From positions 1-38,649 of the forward strand of contig CAMHMW010000001.1 of NCBI GenBank assembly GCA_946186335.1: 38,649 nucleotides of DNA, written 5' to 3'. The notes beneath the pieces were generated by a model. That model made no database searches. It saw nothing but the letters and a program-made list of their open reading frames with translations, and had not been told where the DNA came from. Source of the stretch: an uncultured Candidatus Melainabacteria bacterium. Its GTDB lineage: Bacteria; Cyanobacteriota; Vampirovibrionia; Gastranaerophilales; Gastranaerophilaceae. Position numbers and translations under genes: made by a program. How positions within the stretch are numbered: the first letter of the stretch is position 1; every line of letters begins with the position of its first letter. This document shows positions 1 to 9,372 of this stretch, piece by piece.

Positions 1-2
1 TT

Positions 3-3000
3 GCCGGATATGATGCAGCTCCGATAGGTGCTCCTCATGCGGAAGCTCCCGGTTCCGGCTTCATTGATAAGGTCAGAAAAATGTTCGGCGGGCAGAAAAC
101 TCCCGAGCAGATTTTAAATTCCACAAAACTTGAGGATCAGGTGAAAACCCTCAGTGTTCTCAAAAATCCTGACGGAACTCAAATGTATTCTGAGGCAGAA
201 CTAAAACAGGCACTGATACTTGCAAATAGCAACAATATACCGATAACATCAAAGGATTTATTTGCTATAGCAACAAGCGGTATGCCGAAAAAGGATGTTT
301 TATACACAATAAGCCACATATTTGATCATGACAGTCTTGCAATAACGAGAAAAATGACAAATTCTGACGGAATTATACTGAACGGTTCGGATTTGGTTCG
401 CTCAGGTTCCGTTTATAAATTTACTGCAATGGATATTCAGGAAGTCAGGATGTCTGTTTTAAATTCAAAAAATTCCGCAGAAACACTGAATTTCTTTAAT
501 GATTTAATAGATAACAGATTTAATACTCCGCTGAACAAGCAATTCGTTCAGTTACATGCAACACTGACCGGCGGCAGAACCCCCGATTCGGACGGTGATT
601 TGTTAAACTGGCTTTTGAAAAATGTTCAGGAACCCCAAAACAGAGAATCATTGATTAAAGGTTTAATCGCTTCAAAAAATGACGGCACGCCGATTATCCA
701 TTCTACAGTTTCGGAAACTTCCGTATCGGAAGCAGAATTGAGAGAAGCACCCGGCGGTGCATTTACTGACAGGTTGAAGAAAATATTTTCATCCGAATCA
801 GAAACAGAAAGATTATTAAAATCTACAAATACGGAAGACAAAGTTCGTATCCTGAGTGGAATACAAAAATCTGGAGATGCTGCTAAATTGTCGGAAGCCG
901 AGATTCGTGAAATATTGCAGTCAACTGATGTTGAAATTCCGACAAAAACATTGTATGCACTAATTTCTACTGATTACAAAGGCTACGGTTTTGCAGATAA
1001 TTTGAAAAGCATTATGTCTAATATAAAAACAGAGGACGATGCTCAATTAATTGCTGCTCTTGTCAAGGCTGATAAAGTTACTGTTAACGGCGGACAAATT
1101 ATTGCACCGGAGCAGAATTTAGATTTGCCTCAATTGTCTGTGGTACTTGAACATAAACATGAATCAGGCATAACAAATTATAATAAATTTATATCTGATT
1201 TGTTAGAAAACGGATGTTCTGAACCAAAGGATGTCGGCTTGTCTGATATTGGTAAAGATGGTCCGTTGACATTATGGGATGTGACTGCTGCCGTAAATAA
1301 TGATGAGCAAAAAGATGCATTGATTAATGTATTAAAATTTTATAATGCTAATTCCGGCGGCACAATACCCATGAAAAGTTTTGTTAACCCGACATTCGAT
1401 ATCCCCGCAAAAATTGATACAGATTTAAAATTTCAGGCATACAATTTACTTTTTGACGGTGGAAGTAACCGTTACAGTGCAGGTACTATGAATGAAATTA
1501 TTCCGCTGATAAAATCTGAGGCAGATTTACAAAATCTGAGAACGGCATTAAGTATAAAAGGTCTAGATGCAAAAACTGTTGTCGATACCGTAAAAAGCGG
1601 CGATGCTAATCCTGCCGTATTAAAAGCAAAGGTAAAAACATTACAGGGATTTGGTGCAGCCGAAGTAGATGAGTTGTGTGCAGTATATAATTTTGAACAC
1701 AGAGAAGCGGCTGTAAATCTTCTCCTGTTAAAATCATCAAGTCCTCACAGATATGACAAATTGGTTGAAAGCGGTTTGTTAGATTTAATTAAAGCAGGTA
1801 AGGTAAACGAAAACATATTAAAAAATATTGACAGAGATACCTTTCTCTCTAACAGAACATTAAAAGATATAAGAAAAATTCGCGATGGAGAATCACTGAT
1901 TAAAACACTGGATAAACCTGATGATTTGGTAAATATTTCTAAATTTGTTGAAAACGGAGATGTTTGTGAGTTTAACGGTAAATTATACGTAAATGACAGT
2001 GGCAAAGCGGTCGAAATAAAATTATCGAAAGAAAAATTCGAAGAATTATTCCCGCCTCTTACAAGAGTATCTTTTGAACAGAAAGGACTGGGTAACTGCT
2101 GGTTTGTATCTGTACTTGACAATTTGATGGATGCCCCGAAAGGTCGGGTTGAAGTATATAAGATGTTTGAACAGCAAGGAAATGACATTATTGTCAGATT
2201 CCCTGACAGTAAAGATGTCGTAAAATTTAAAAATGGAGAAGTTCTTGATGCTCACGGATACCAAATAGGAAACATTCAAGGTATATCAACAGATGCTTCT
2301 TCAAAAGGTATTTTGATGGTAGAACAGGCAACATCCGTTCACAGATTACAGGCAAAATCAAGAGGTTATAATCCTGAAACAGCAACAGTCAACGAAATCG
2401 GAGAATATGCCGCACAATATACGGATGTTGCGGTAATGATGGATAAAGCCGCAAGCGGCTGGCAGGGAAAAGCGCTTGAAGAAATCTTGGGTTCTGCATA
2501 TCCCGTAACAGGTATCAGCAGAATGGAAAAATACGGAACGGTCAGAATGCGTCAGGCAATAATTGAAAATTCAGCTAATCCCGACAAAATTCTTTATATG
2601 GGTACACGTGCAGATTTAACAACTGAAATTGAGGGTGAACTTTCTGTTGAATATGATTTATACTCCGGTCATGCCTATGCAATAAAAGGATATAACCCTG
2701 ATACAGATATGGTATATATTACAAATCCGTGGCATACATCCGTGGTAACAGAAATTCCAATGGATGAATTATTAAAATATATGGATAGTATAAATATTGC
2801 ACATATGGATAAAAATATGCCGTCAACTAATATGAGGAGTGCTGAGGCACCCGATGTACTGCCTCAGTCATCAGGAGGTTTCTTCAACAGAATGTTTGGT
2901 AGCAAAAATGAGCCCGATGTTTCTCATATCCAAAATAAAAACGTAAGAGGTAAGCTTACAACAAATCCAAATAAGTTGAACGCTTCTCCTGATTTGAGAG

Positions 3001-4529
3001 AAGGAACACATTTTGACCTGAAAATTAATGATAGAATAATGAACGGTGCTAATCTTGAGGGGTCACTTGTTAAAACACTAACTTCCCCCGCTCAGTTGAA
3101 TAACATTTCACGATTTGTCAAAAACGGAGAAGTATGTTCTGTCGGAAACAAGTTATATGTGAATCATGGTGGTACGCCTGTTGAATTAAAAATATCCAGA
3201 CAAAAATTTGAACAATTATTCCCGTCAGAGTTAAGCCTTAACATGACAGAACAGATGATCGGAACGGATATTTGCTGGATTGCTTCAAAAATAAATGCAA
3301 TGGTAAGTACACCACAAGGGCGGGCTCAGTTATATGAAATGCTTGAGGAATTACCAAATGGCGGAGTTACTGTTCATTTAAAAGCCGGAACGGTAAAAGA
3401 TGTAGAATTTCCTGACGGATTCCCGTTACCGGTTTCAGAGGCATCACTGGGCAATAATGCGGCTCTGGGTTTGAGTATGATTTTGCAGTCTGTTCTTGCT
3501 ACAACAAAACCGACAACAGTTGCGGCTACAAAAAATGTTGACATAAGAAGATTTAGACAGTTACAGCCCGGTCAAACTATGAATGACTTTGATATGCATG
3601 ACCTTGTTACCAATGCCTGCAGTATGGTATTTAACTCAAAATCGGCATTGAGTGCTTTGGGTAATTCTTCTAAACATCGTGACTATGTGTCAGGAGCGGA
3701 TATTCGTGCTGCAATAGAAAACTTCGTAAACGGGCGAGACAGAGCTACCGTTATTTGGAGCAGTCATGAAAAATCAATAGTGGCTTATGACAGAGCAAAG
3801 GGAACTGTTACATATCATGACCCTTATAATGGCGGAGTTGATGTCGAATGTTCATTGGATGATTTTGTAAATAATGCGGAAACGCTAATCGTATTTCCAA
3901 AACCCGAGCCTGCGCCTCAGGTGGTACACCCAACCGAAACAACCGTAAGAACAGATACTTTCATTCAGGAGAATACCCCGCAAAACATAATCAGTGCAAA
4001 TCGCTCTGTTGTTATTGACAGAATATACAGCGGAGATGTTCAGGCAACCGTTACTGCTGAAGGTAAAGTTTTGGTCACACTGGGTGACGGTCGTGAAATG
4101 CTTATTGACGTTCCGGCAGGTGGTTCTAAAAAAATATCAAATCATATAACTTTGTATAACGACAACGGAGTTATAACATTTGAAAATACCAAACAAACAT
4201 CATCTGTAAGAACCGCGGACAGAACAGAACAAGTTCATAACAGGGCGCACATCAGAGAGCATGTTACCCCTCAACAATTTGAACCGAAAAGGACATCACT
4301 TACTCATGAATGGCGTTCTGTTGCCCAAACGGCTGAAGGAAGTGACATACTTGCCAAATATAATCCTGTGGAAATGTCGGTAACAATTTCCAAAAACGGA
4401 AAGAACTATAATATTCCGTTGACAAAAGGTGAAAGTATTCCTGTTCACGAACAAAGTACAGGTCTGTACCTTATAGTAAAAATGGATAAATACGGTATAG
4501 TATCCATAACAACAAGTGAAACTCCATAA
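3..4529 (+). CDS. Large modular protein with two calpain/papain-like cysteine protease domains (5' end outside window)
   Basis: The frame is open back to the window edge, so the first Met (position 81) is not the true start; residues below are numbered from it. The first protease domain has a calpain-like active site: QKGLGNCWF with Cys673, SGHAY with His864 and TNPWH with Asn882, plus an upstream Gln as oxyanion helper. A second, diverged copy has DICWIAS (Cys1065), SSHEK (His1229) and YHDPYNGG (Asp1247). Each is preceded by a similar predomain (around residues 600 and 990). The N-terminal part holds two helical repeats beginning with an EAPG linker at about residues -13 and 222; a third EAP linker lies at 922. 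Two beta-rich segments end the protein. Calpain-type (C2) proteases do limited proteolysis. Substrate and location are unknown, because any signal peptide lies outside the window. Confidence 0.8.
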   Translation, partial: AGYDAAPIGAPHAEAPGSGFIDKVRKMFGGQKTPEQILNSTKLEDQVKTLSVLKNPDGTQMYSEAELKQALILANSNNIPITSKDLFAIATSGMPKKDVLYTISHIFDHDSLAITRKMTNSDGIILNGSDLVRSGSVYKFTAMDIQEVRMSVLNSKNSAETLNFFNDLIDNRFNTPLNKQFVQLHATLTGGRTPDSDGDLLNWLLKNVQEPQNRESLIKGLIASKNDGTPIIHSTVSETSVSEAELREAPGGAFTDRLKKIFSSESETERLLKSTNTEDKVRILSGIQKSGDAAKLSEAEIREILQSTDVEIPTKTLYALISTDYKGYGFADNLKSIMSNIKTEDDAQLIAALVKADKVTVNGGQIIAPEQNLDLPQLSVVLEHKHESGITNYNKFISDLLENGCSEPKDVGLSDIGKDGPLTLWDVTAAVNNDEQKDALINVLKFYNANSGGTIPMKSFVNPTFDIPAKIDTDLKFQAYNLLFDGGSNRYSAGTMNEIIPLIKSEADLQNLRTALSIKGLDAKTVVDTVKSGDANPAVLKAKVKTLQGFGAAEVDELCAVYNFEHREAAVNLLLLKSSSPHRYDKLVESGLLDLIKAGKVNENILKNIDRDTFLSNRTLKDIRKIRDGESLIKTLDKPDDLVNISKFVENGDVCEFNGKLYVNDSGKAVEIKLSKEKFEELFPPLTRVSFEQKGLGNCWFVSVLDNLMDAPKGRVEVYKMFEQQGNDIIVRFPDSKDVVKFKNGEVLDAHGYQIGNIQGISTDASSKGILMVEQATSVHRLQAKSRGYNPETATVNEIGEYAAQYTDVAVMMDKAASGWQGKALEEILGSAYPVTGISRMEKYGTVRMRQAIIENSANPDKILYMGTRADLTTEIEGELSVEYDLYSGHAYAIKGYNPDTDMVYITNPWHTSVVTEIPMDELLKYMDSINIAHMDKNMPSTNMRSAEAPDVLPQSSGGFFNRMFGSKNEPDVSHIQNKNVRGKLTTNPNKLNASPDLREGTHFDLKINDRIMNGANLEGSLVKTLTSPAQLNNISRFVKNGEVCSVGNKLYVNHGGTPVELKISRQKFEQLFPSELSLNMTEQMIGTDICWIASKINAMVSTPQGRAQLYEMLEELPNGGVTVHLKAGTVKDVEFPDGFPLPVSEASLGNNAALGLSMILQSVLATTKPTTVAATKNVDIRRFRQLQPGQTMNDFDMHDLVTNACSMVFNSKSALSALGNSSKHRDYVSGADIRAAIENFVNGRDRATVIWSSHEKSIVAYDRAKGTVTYHDPYNGGVDVECSLDDFVNNAETLIVFPKPEPAPQVVHPTETTVRTDTFIQENTPQNIISANRSVVIDRIYSGDVQATVTAEGKVLVTLGDGREMLIDVPAGGSKKISNHITLYNDNGVITFENTKQTSSVRTADRTEQVHNRAHIREHVTPQQFEPKRTSLTHEWRSVAQTAEGSDILAKYNPVEMSVTISKNGKNYNIPLTKGESIPVHEQSTGLYLIVKMDKYGIVSITTSETP

Positions 4530-4537
4530 ATTTTATG

Positions 4538-4566
4538 TTGATAAAAATGTAAAAATAATGTAAAAT
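4538..4566 (+). promoter_or_regulatory. Promoter for the 115-aa gene
   Basis: TTGATA (4538-4543) and TAAAAT (4561-4566) are separated by 17 nt. The predicted start near 4573 leaves a leader of only about 15 nt with AAAGAGG at 4575-4581. It lies directly after the stop of the upstream protease gene, so the small gene can be expressed on its own. Confidence 0.6.
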
Positions 4567-4587
4567 GCAAATACAAAGAGGTTTAAT

Positions 4588-4935
4588 ATGGTTCCGAAAA
4601 TGAGTAATGAAAATCATTTAACAAAATATTTTAACAGATTACAGGCACAAATAGAACAGGCACAAAAAGATAATTTGCCGATAGAGCCTTATGTAAAAAA
4701 ACAGATACAGGTATTGCAGGAAGCCCACGATGAATTTGTTCTGGCAGCCCAAAAGGAAGGTATGGATATGGCAGATCCGCATGTGGGCGAAATTGAGGTT
4801 CAGCAATATACCCTGATGAAAGATTTGGCAACAAAAATTGGTATGTCACCCGAAAAGTACGACAAATTAATAAAAGATGTTCAGATACGTATTTTTGGGG
4901 AAGAAAATTATAAAAGATTTTTTGAAGGGAAGTAA
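4588..4935 (+). CDS. Small helical protein of unknown function
   Basis: This 115-residue charged protein is predicted to be mostly helical, with heptad-like segments at about residues 10-60 and no signal peptide or membrane segment. AAAGAGG 7 nt upstream supports the ATG at 4588; a second Met four codons later is possible. I do not recognise a family. It sits 58 nt behind the calpain-like gene with its own promoter, so a role as partner or regulator of that protein is possible, but only position suggests it. Confidence 0.7.
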   Translation: MVPKMSNENHLTKYFNRLQAQIEQAQKDNLPIEPYVKKQIQVLQEAHDEFVLAAQKEGMDMADPHVGEIEVQQYTLMKDLATKIGMSPEKYDKLIKDVQIRIFGEENYKRFFEGK

Positions 4936-4950
4936 TTCTCTCTTTTTTTT
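4926..4950 (+). terminator. Weak intrinsic terminator
   Basis: AGGGAA (4926-4931) pairs with TTCTCT (4936-4941) through one G-U pair across a GTAA loop, and an eight-T tract follows at 4943-4950. The stem is short, but the position overlapping the end of the 115-aa gene fits termination. Confidence 0.5.
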
Positions 4951-4967
4951 ACTGAATGTGAAGTATT

Positions 4968-4995
4968 TTTATATTTTATAAAAATATGCTAAAAT
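4968..4995 (+). promoter_or_regulatory. Extended -10 promoter for the exporter pair
   Basis: TTTATA (4968-4973), then 16 nt, then TGC-TAAAAT (4987-4995), an extended -10. The predicted start is near 5002, 32 nt before the ATG, with GAGGA at 5023-5027. Confidence 0.6.
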
Positions 4996-5033
4996 AATCC
5001 TGAACTTTGTATTAAATAAGATGAGGACAAACT

Positions 5034-5999
5034 ATGAACGCATTATGGCAACACATTCAGGATATTTTGGGGCTCCCCGCTTTTTTAATAAATCAGTGTA
5101 ATTTTTTACCTGATTACGTTAAATTTGCGATTATTACATGTATAAGTTTTATACCGTGGTTGTATTTCCTATATTATGTAATTGAACTGATTGAAAGATT
5201 TGTTCTAAAACACATAAATACTTTCCTGAAATTAGCAAGAAGAGTCGGAGTATTTTTCGGTGCCGCAATATCTGTTATTCCCGAATCAGGTTATCAGGTT
5301 ATGGCAAGTACGTTTTATTCAAGAAAAATGATTTCAAAAGGTACTTTGCTGGCATTCTTTATTTCATGTTCCGATGATGCCCTGCCGCTTTTGTGTATGG
5401 ATTTCAGCAAGGCTCCGGTTATTATTCCGATTGTAATTGTTAAGACGGTTGTTGCTATTGTGGTTGGTGTTGTTGTTGATTTGATTTTCGTATTTAATAC
5501 AAAAATTGAAAATTCAAATCCTGTCAATCTTGATTTGAATGAACCCGCATGCTGCGACCATAAACTTATGACACAGCAGGTTCCGCCGTATTGGTGGATG
5601 CACCCGCTTATTCACACCTTTAATGTATTTTTGTTTGCAACTTTTGCTTTGATATTCTTTGAATTTTGTATTGCAAAGGGTTTTGGCAGTCAGGGTGCTA
5701 TGGCACAGGCAATGTTTATAGATTCTCCGATACAGGTTATAGGAGGTGCGTTGTTTGGTTTAATACCGAACAGTTTGACCTCAATATTCCTTGCTATTGC
5801 TTATTATAAAGGGTTAATAAGTATCCCGACACTGATTGCAGGTCTTATTTCAACAACAGGTTTGGGTCTGAATGCTTTGAGCAAATACAATAAAAATAAT
5901 ACCGATAATTCGTTTATCACGATAGTTCTTTTTGTAACGGCTGTCGTTACGGGCTTGCTGGCATATTATAATATGTTATGGCTTGGTATCGGAGGTTAA
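5034..5999 (+). CDS. ArsP_2-type putative heavy-metal exporter, copy A
   Basis: A 321-residue polytopic membrane protein with about ten hydrophobic segments in two halves joined by a central loop. It matches my knowledge of the ArsP_2 family (putative 10-TM heavy-metal exporter, also annotated as putative manganese or arsenic transporter). Each half carries a related motif: IPESGYQVMAS (Ser85) and IPNSLTS (Ser247). The central loop has CCDH at about 173-176. Copy B, just downstream, has Cys at both motif serine positions, so A may be a non-thiol partner. The ATG is supported by GAGGA 6 nt upstream. The substrate is not known from sequence. Confidence 0.75.
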   Translation: MNALWQHIQDILGLPAFLINQCNFLPDYVKFAIITCISFIPWLYFLYYVIELIERFVLKHINTFLKLARRVGVFFGAAISVIPESGYQVMASTFYSRKMISKGTLLAFFISCSDDALPLLCMDFSKAPVIIPIVIVKTVVAIVVGVVVDLIFVFNTKIENSNPVNLDLNEPACCDHKLMTQQVPPYWWMHPLIHTFNVFLFATFALIFFEFCIAKGFGSQGAMAQAMFIDSPIQVIGGALFGLIPNSLTSIFLAIAYYKGLISIPTLIAGLISTTGLGLNALSKYNKNNTDNSFITIVLFVTAVVTGLLAYYNMLWLGIGG

Positions 6000-6006
6000 C
6001 GGACTA

Positions 6007-7032
6007 ATGGCGGCAATTCTGCATTTTCTGGTAACGACATTTCATTATCTGACAAATCTGCCGGAGCATTTAATTGAACCTATAGAATGGATGCCGGAGT
6101 TCTTGAAAGATGCGTGTATAGACAGCCTTAATCTTGTTCCGTTACTGTTCATAATTTTTGTAATACTTGAAATTATTGAGCACTATTTTGCAAAGAAAAA
6201 ACATTTAATAGTGTTCTGGATGAAGAAGATAGGTCCTTTATTCGGCAGTTTATTTGCATCTTTGCCCCAGTGCGGGTTTTCGGTAATTGCAAGCACGCTG
6301 TACGTTCGCAGAATACTCAGCAGAGGTACAATTCTTGCGGTGTATTTGGCAACCTCCGATGAGGCAATTCCCGTTATTATGGCGGAGCCGTCAAAGGGTT
6401 ATCTGATTTTGCCGATAATTTTGGTAAAAATATTTATAGCGGTAATTGTGGGTTATCTTGTGGATTTATTTATTGGGTATGAGGCAAAAGAGCCTGCCCC
6501 CTTGCATAAAGAACCCGAGCCTGAACATGAACACAAGCACGGCGAAGATTGTTGTGATTGTACTCATCATCCGAAAAGACTTCGTGATGCTATCAGGACA
6601 AAAGGTTTTTGGGTTCATCCCGTTAAACATACGGTAAATATTTTTGTATTCATTTTAATTATTTCCATAGCGTTGAGTTATTTTATGGAAGTTGTCGGAA
6701 CGGAAGAAAATCTTGCCAAATACTGTCTGATAAATTCTCCTATACAGCCGTTTTTGGTTTCATTGTTGGGTTTAATACCTAATTGTGCGGTTTCTGTCGG
6801 GATGACACTTTTATTTCTGAAACATACAATAAGTTTCGGGTCTTTGATAGCGGGCTTGTCCACTTCGGGCGGACTAGGACTTTTGATATTGTTTACCAAG
6901 AATAACGATAAAAAAGATACCGCAATAATTATAGGTATTTTGGTTGCGGTAAGTACGTCAGTCGGTCTTATATTACAATACAATGTGTTTGGTATAAATA
7001 AAATATTTTCTGTATTTGGTTTGGATTTATAA
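6007..7032 (+). CDS. ArsP_2-type putative heavy-metal exporter, copy B
   Basis: Paralogue of the preceding gene (341 residues), same ten-segment layout. The two half-motifs read LPQCGFSVIAS (Cys89) and IPNCAVS (Cys260), suggesting a paired thiol site in the membrane. The central cytoplasmic-type loop (about 169-189) is rich in His, Cys and acidic residues (H174, H176, H178, C182, C183, C185, H187, H188), a likely metal-binding segment. The frame is open upstream to a TTG at 5983, but GGAGG at 5991-5995 favours the ATG at 6007, 7 nt after the copy A stop. The two genes are almost certainly co-transcribed. Confidence 0.75.
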   Translation: MAAILHFLVTTFHYLTNLPEHLIEPIEWMPEFLKDACIDSLNLVPLLFIIFVILEIIEHYFAKKKHLIVFWMKKIGPLFGSLFASLPQCGFSVIASTLYVRRILSRGTILAVYLATSDEAIPVIMAEPSKGYLILPIILVKIFIAVIVGYLVDLFIGYEAKEPAPLHKEPEPEHEHKHGEDCCDCTHHPKRLRDAIRTKGFWVHPVKHTVNIFVFILIISIALSYFMEVVGTEENLAKYCLINSPIQPFLVSLLGLIPNCAVSVGMTLLFLKHTISFGSLIAGLSTSGGLGLLILFTKNNDKKDTAIIIGILVAVSTSVGLILQYNVFGINKIFSVFGLDL

Positions 7033-7046
7033 TATAAGGATGATAC

Positions 7047-8522
7047 ATGGTTAAATCCTCGGAAAAATTAGAACAGGCATTAGAAATTCACAAAAAGGGG
7101 AATTTGACTCAGGCACGAGATCTGTATAACGAAATTTTGGCTGAAGAACCGGAGAACGCTCAGGTTTGGGATTTGCTTGGTGTTTTGTATTATCAGGCAA
7201 ATAAGTTTGAAAAAGCGGAAGAATTTATAAAAAAAGCAATATCTTTAAACCCCCGTCTTTATTATCTGGAAAATCTTGCAAGGGTGTATCTTGATAAGGG
7301 TGATTACAAGGTTGCATCAGGACTTTATGAAGATATAGTTCAGCATTCTCCGACTTATGAAAACAGTTTTAACCTTGCTATGTCATATAAAGGTGCGCAT
7401 GAATGGGAAAAGGCAAAAGCAGCATACCATAAATCTCTCGAGATAAATCCGAAAGGTTATGAATCATATTTTAATCTTGCTTACCTTGCTTTAAATGATA
7501 ATGAACCGCAGGAGGCTATTCGTTGTTATGAAAAAGCGTTAGAGATAAATCCCGAGGATTGGGAATCTGTGTATTTCCTCTCGCTTGCTCAGATGCAGAC
7601 AAAAGATTACAAAAACGGGCTGAAAAATTTTGAATCCCGTCTGTGCCGTCAAAGTGCAATATTATCTCAGGAAAAAATATACCCTAATCTTATGAAAACC
7701 AGACCGCTGTGGGAAGGTCAGGATTTAACGGATAAGGTTTTGTTTACTTATTATGAAGCAGGTTATGGTGATTTGCTGATGCTTTACCGCTTTATGCCGG
7801 TATTGACCAAAATGGCAAAAAAAGTCATAATAAAGCCTCAAAAAGAACTTGCACCGTTATTCAGAGAAAATTCGTACGGGGCGGAGGTTATTGAAATTTT
7901 TGATTTTGAAAAGGAAATTGATTTTGATTATCATATACCGTTTTTGAGTGTTCCTTATGTTTTAAAATGTAATGCTCAGGATATGTTTATTCACCATGAT
8001 GACGGGTATTTGAAGGCTAATCCGCCGAAGGTGAGATATTATAAAGAAAGGTATTGTGAAAACGATAAGTTTAAAATAGGCATAAAGTGGCAGGGAAATA
8101 CCCATTATGACAGAGAAAGAGTTATAAATGTCACAGACTTTTTCCCGCTTTTTGAAATTTCAGGCACACAGTTTTATTCATTTCAGACACTTGACGGTTC
8201 TGAGGAATTTGAAAAGTTAAAAGATAAATGTAATATTATAAATCTTGGGGAAACATTTTCTAATTTTTCGGATACTGCGGGGGCGCTGGAAAATATGGAT
8301 TTGATAATTTCAAATGATACATCTTTGGTTCATCTTGCAGGCGCTATGAAAAAACCTTGCTGGGTACTGTTACCATATATTTATAACTGGCGGTGGCATA
8401 CGGATTTAACAAAATGCGACTGGTACGACAGTGTAAAAATATACAGGCAAAAAGATCATGGCGACTGGAACAGTGTTTTTACAAAGGTTAAGGAGGATTT
8501 GAGCAGTATAATAAATATGTAA
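7047..8522 (+). CDS. TPR protein with C-terminal GT9/GT41-like glycosyltransferase domain
   Basis: The first about 210 of 491 residues are tetratricopeptide repeats (five to six units with the usual W-L-G-Y-F-A-P pattern, e.g. AVWDLLG-like and AIRCYEKALEINPEDW). The remainder resembles bacterial TPR-linked glycosyltransferases: YEAGYGDLLMLYRF, GIKWQGNTHYDRER, LIISNDTSLVHLAGAM and a terminal W-RW/DWY/GDW region. SNDTSLVHLAG corresponds to the nucleotide-sugar binding region of GT9-like enzymes. Cytoplasmic; the acceptor is unknown. AAGGA at 7036-7040 supports the ATG. It follows the exporter genes by 14 nt and is probably in their operon. Confidence 0.8.
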   Translation: MVKSSEKLEQALEIHKKGNLTQARDLYNEILAEEPENAQVWDLLGVLYYQANKFEKAEEFIKKAISLNPRLYYLENLARVYLDKGDYKVASGLYEDIVQHSPTYENSFNLAMSYKGAHEWEKAKAAYHKSLEINPKGYESYFNLAYLALNDNEPQEAIRCYEKALEINPEDWESVYFLSLAQMQTKDYKNGLKNFESRLCRQSAILSQEKIYPNLMKTRPLWEGQDLTDKVLFTYYEAGYGDLLMLYRFMPVLTKMAKKVIIKPQKELAPLFRENSYGAEVIEIFDFEKEIDFDYHIPFLSVPYVLKCNAQDMFIHHDDGYLKANPPKVRYYKERYCENDKFKIGIKWQGNTHYDRERVINVTDFFPLFEISGTQFYSFQTLDGSEEFEKLKDKCNIINLGETFSNFSDTAGALENMDLIISNDTSLVHLAGAMKKPCWVLLPYIYNWRWHTDLTKCDWYDSVKIYRQKDHGDWNSVFTKVKEDLSSIINM

Positions 8523-8596
8523 ATGTTTCGTTTACATGGTGGCAAAACTTTTTTTGACGGGGTTTATAAAAAATAAAAAATGAAAGGATTATGAAT

Positions 8597-9349
8597 ATGG
8601 TAGAAGCGATTAATGGTGTGAATTCGAATAACAATGCATGGGCTTATACGGCAGGCGGAGCGGCAGCCGGTGCTGTTGCGGGCGGACTTGGCGGATATAT
8701 GTCAAAACCTTATGTAAGAAACTATTTGCCGACAGATGGTTTTTGTGATGCTTTCGTTTCACAGTTGAGAAAAATGAACCCAAATGAAGCAAAACAGTTT
8801 GACGAAGGGGTTGAATTTGTCAAAAATCTGGATTCTGTGGAGCCGTTAAAATTCAAGATTAATGTGCTTGTATCAAAGGTATTTGAAAAACTTGATGATG
8901 AAAAATTTGCACAGTTAAAAACTGCAGTTGCACAGAGTCAGGAAAAGATTAAATCATCAGGTATAGAGGGTGCGGAGGCTATCAGTAAATTTGCTGATGC
9001 AATCGTAAATGCCGAAAACCCGGCACAATTGAAAGGTACGGTTTCTAACCTCATAAATAAAGGACTGGACAGTTTAGATGTTAATACAATAAAAGATTTT
9101 GTAAAAACAATTGAAGATAATTCAAAAATAATTAAAAAAGCAGTCGGCTCAGCTGCTTTCTTCCATAATTTTGACATAACAAACAAAAAATTCTTTGAAG
9201 TTGAAGGAGATCCGTTCAATGCAATGGTAAGAAAAGCGGCAAAACATGTACAACTGAAAACAGCAGGCATTTATGGTGCTATAGGTGCTGCCGTTGTCGG
9301 TGCGGGAGCATATCTGGCATCAGCGCTGTCAAATAAAAACAACGCATAA
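8597..9349 (+). CDS. Unknown protein with glycine-rich hydrophobic ends
   Basis: A 250-residue protein not assigned to a family. It has an Ala/Gly-rich hydrophobic stretch near the N-terminus (GGAAAGAVAGGLGGYM), a helical charged middle and a second Ala/Gly-rich hydrophobic stretch near the C-terminus (GAIGAAVVGAGAYLAS). Such segments look like glycine-zipper membrane helices. GAAAGGA at 8582-8588 is 8 nt from the ATG at 8597 and only 2 nt from an earlier ATG at 8591, so 8597 is preferred. Single gene, ended by a bidirectional terminator. Confidence 0.7.
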   Translation: MVEAINGVNSNNNAWAYTAGGAAAGAVAGGLGGYMSKPYVRNYLPTDGFCDAFVSQLRKMNPNEAKQFDEGVEFVKNLDSVEPLKFKINVLVSKVFEKLDDEKFAQLKTAVAQSQEKIKSSGIEGAEAISKFADAIVNAENPAQLKGTVSNLINKGLDSLDVNTIKDFVKTIEDNSKIIKKAVGSAAFFHNFDITNKKFFEVEGDPFNAMVRKAAKHVQLKTAGIYGAIGAAVVGAGAYLASALSNKNNA

Positions 9350-9372
9350 TAACAGTTATAAAATAGTAAAAA

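Noticed and set aside
1745..2279. Two open frames on the minus strand under the first protease domain
   Set aside because: They are antisense to strongly conserved protease motifs and lack start signals.
5983..6006. TTG start for exporter copy B
   Set aside because: No ribosome site precedes it, while GGAGG at 5991-5995 serves the ATG at 6007.
8517..8537. ATGTAAA/TTTACAT hairpin at the end of the TPR-glycosyltransferase gene as terminator
   Set aside because: The stem is AT-rich and the seven-T tract lies about 11 nt further on, so it is not a canonical intrinsic terminator.
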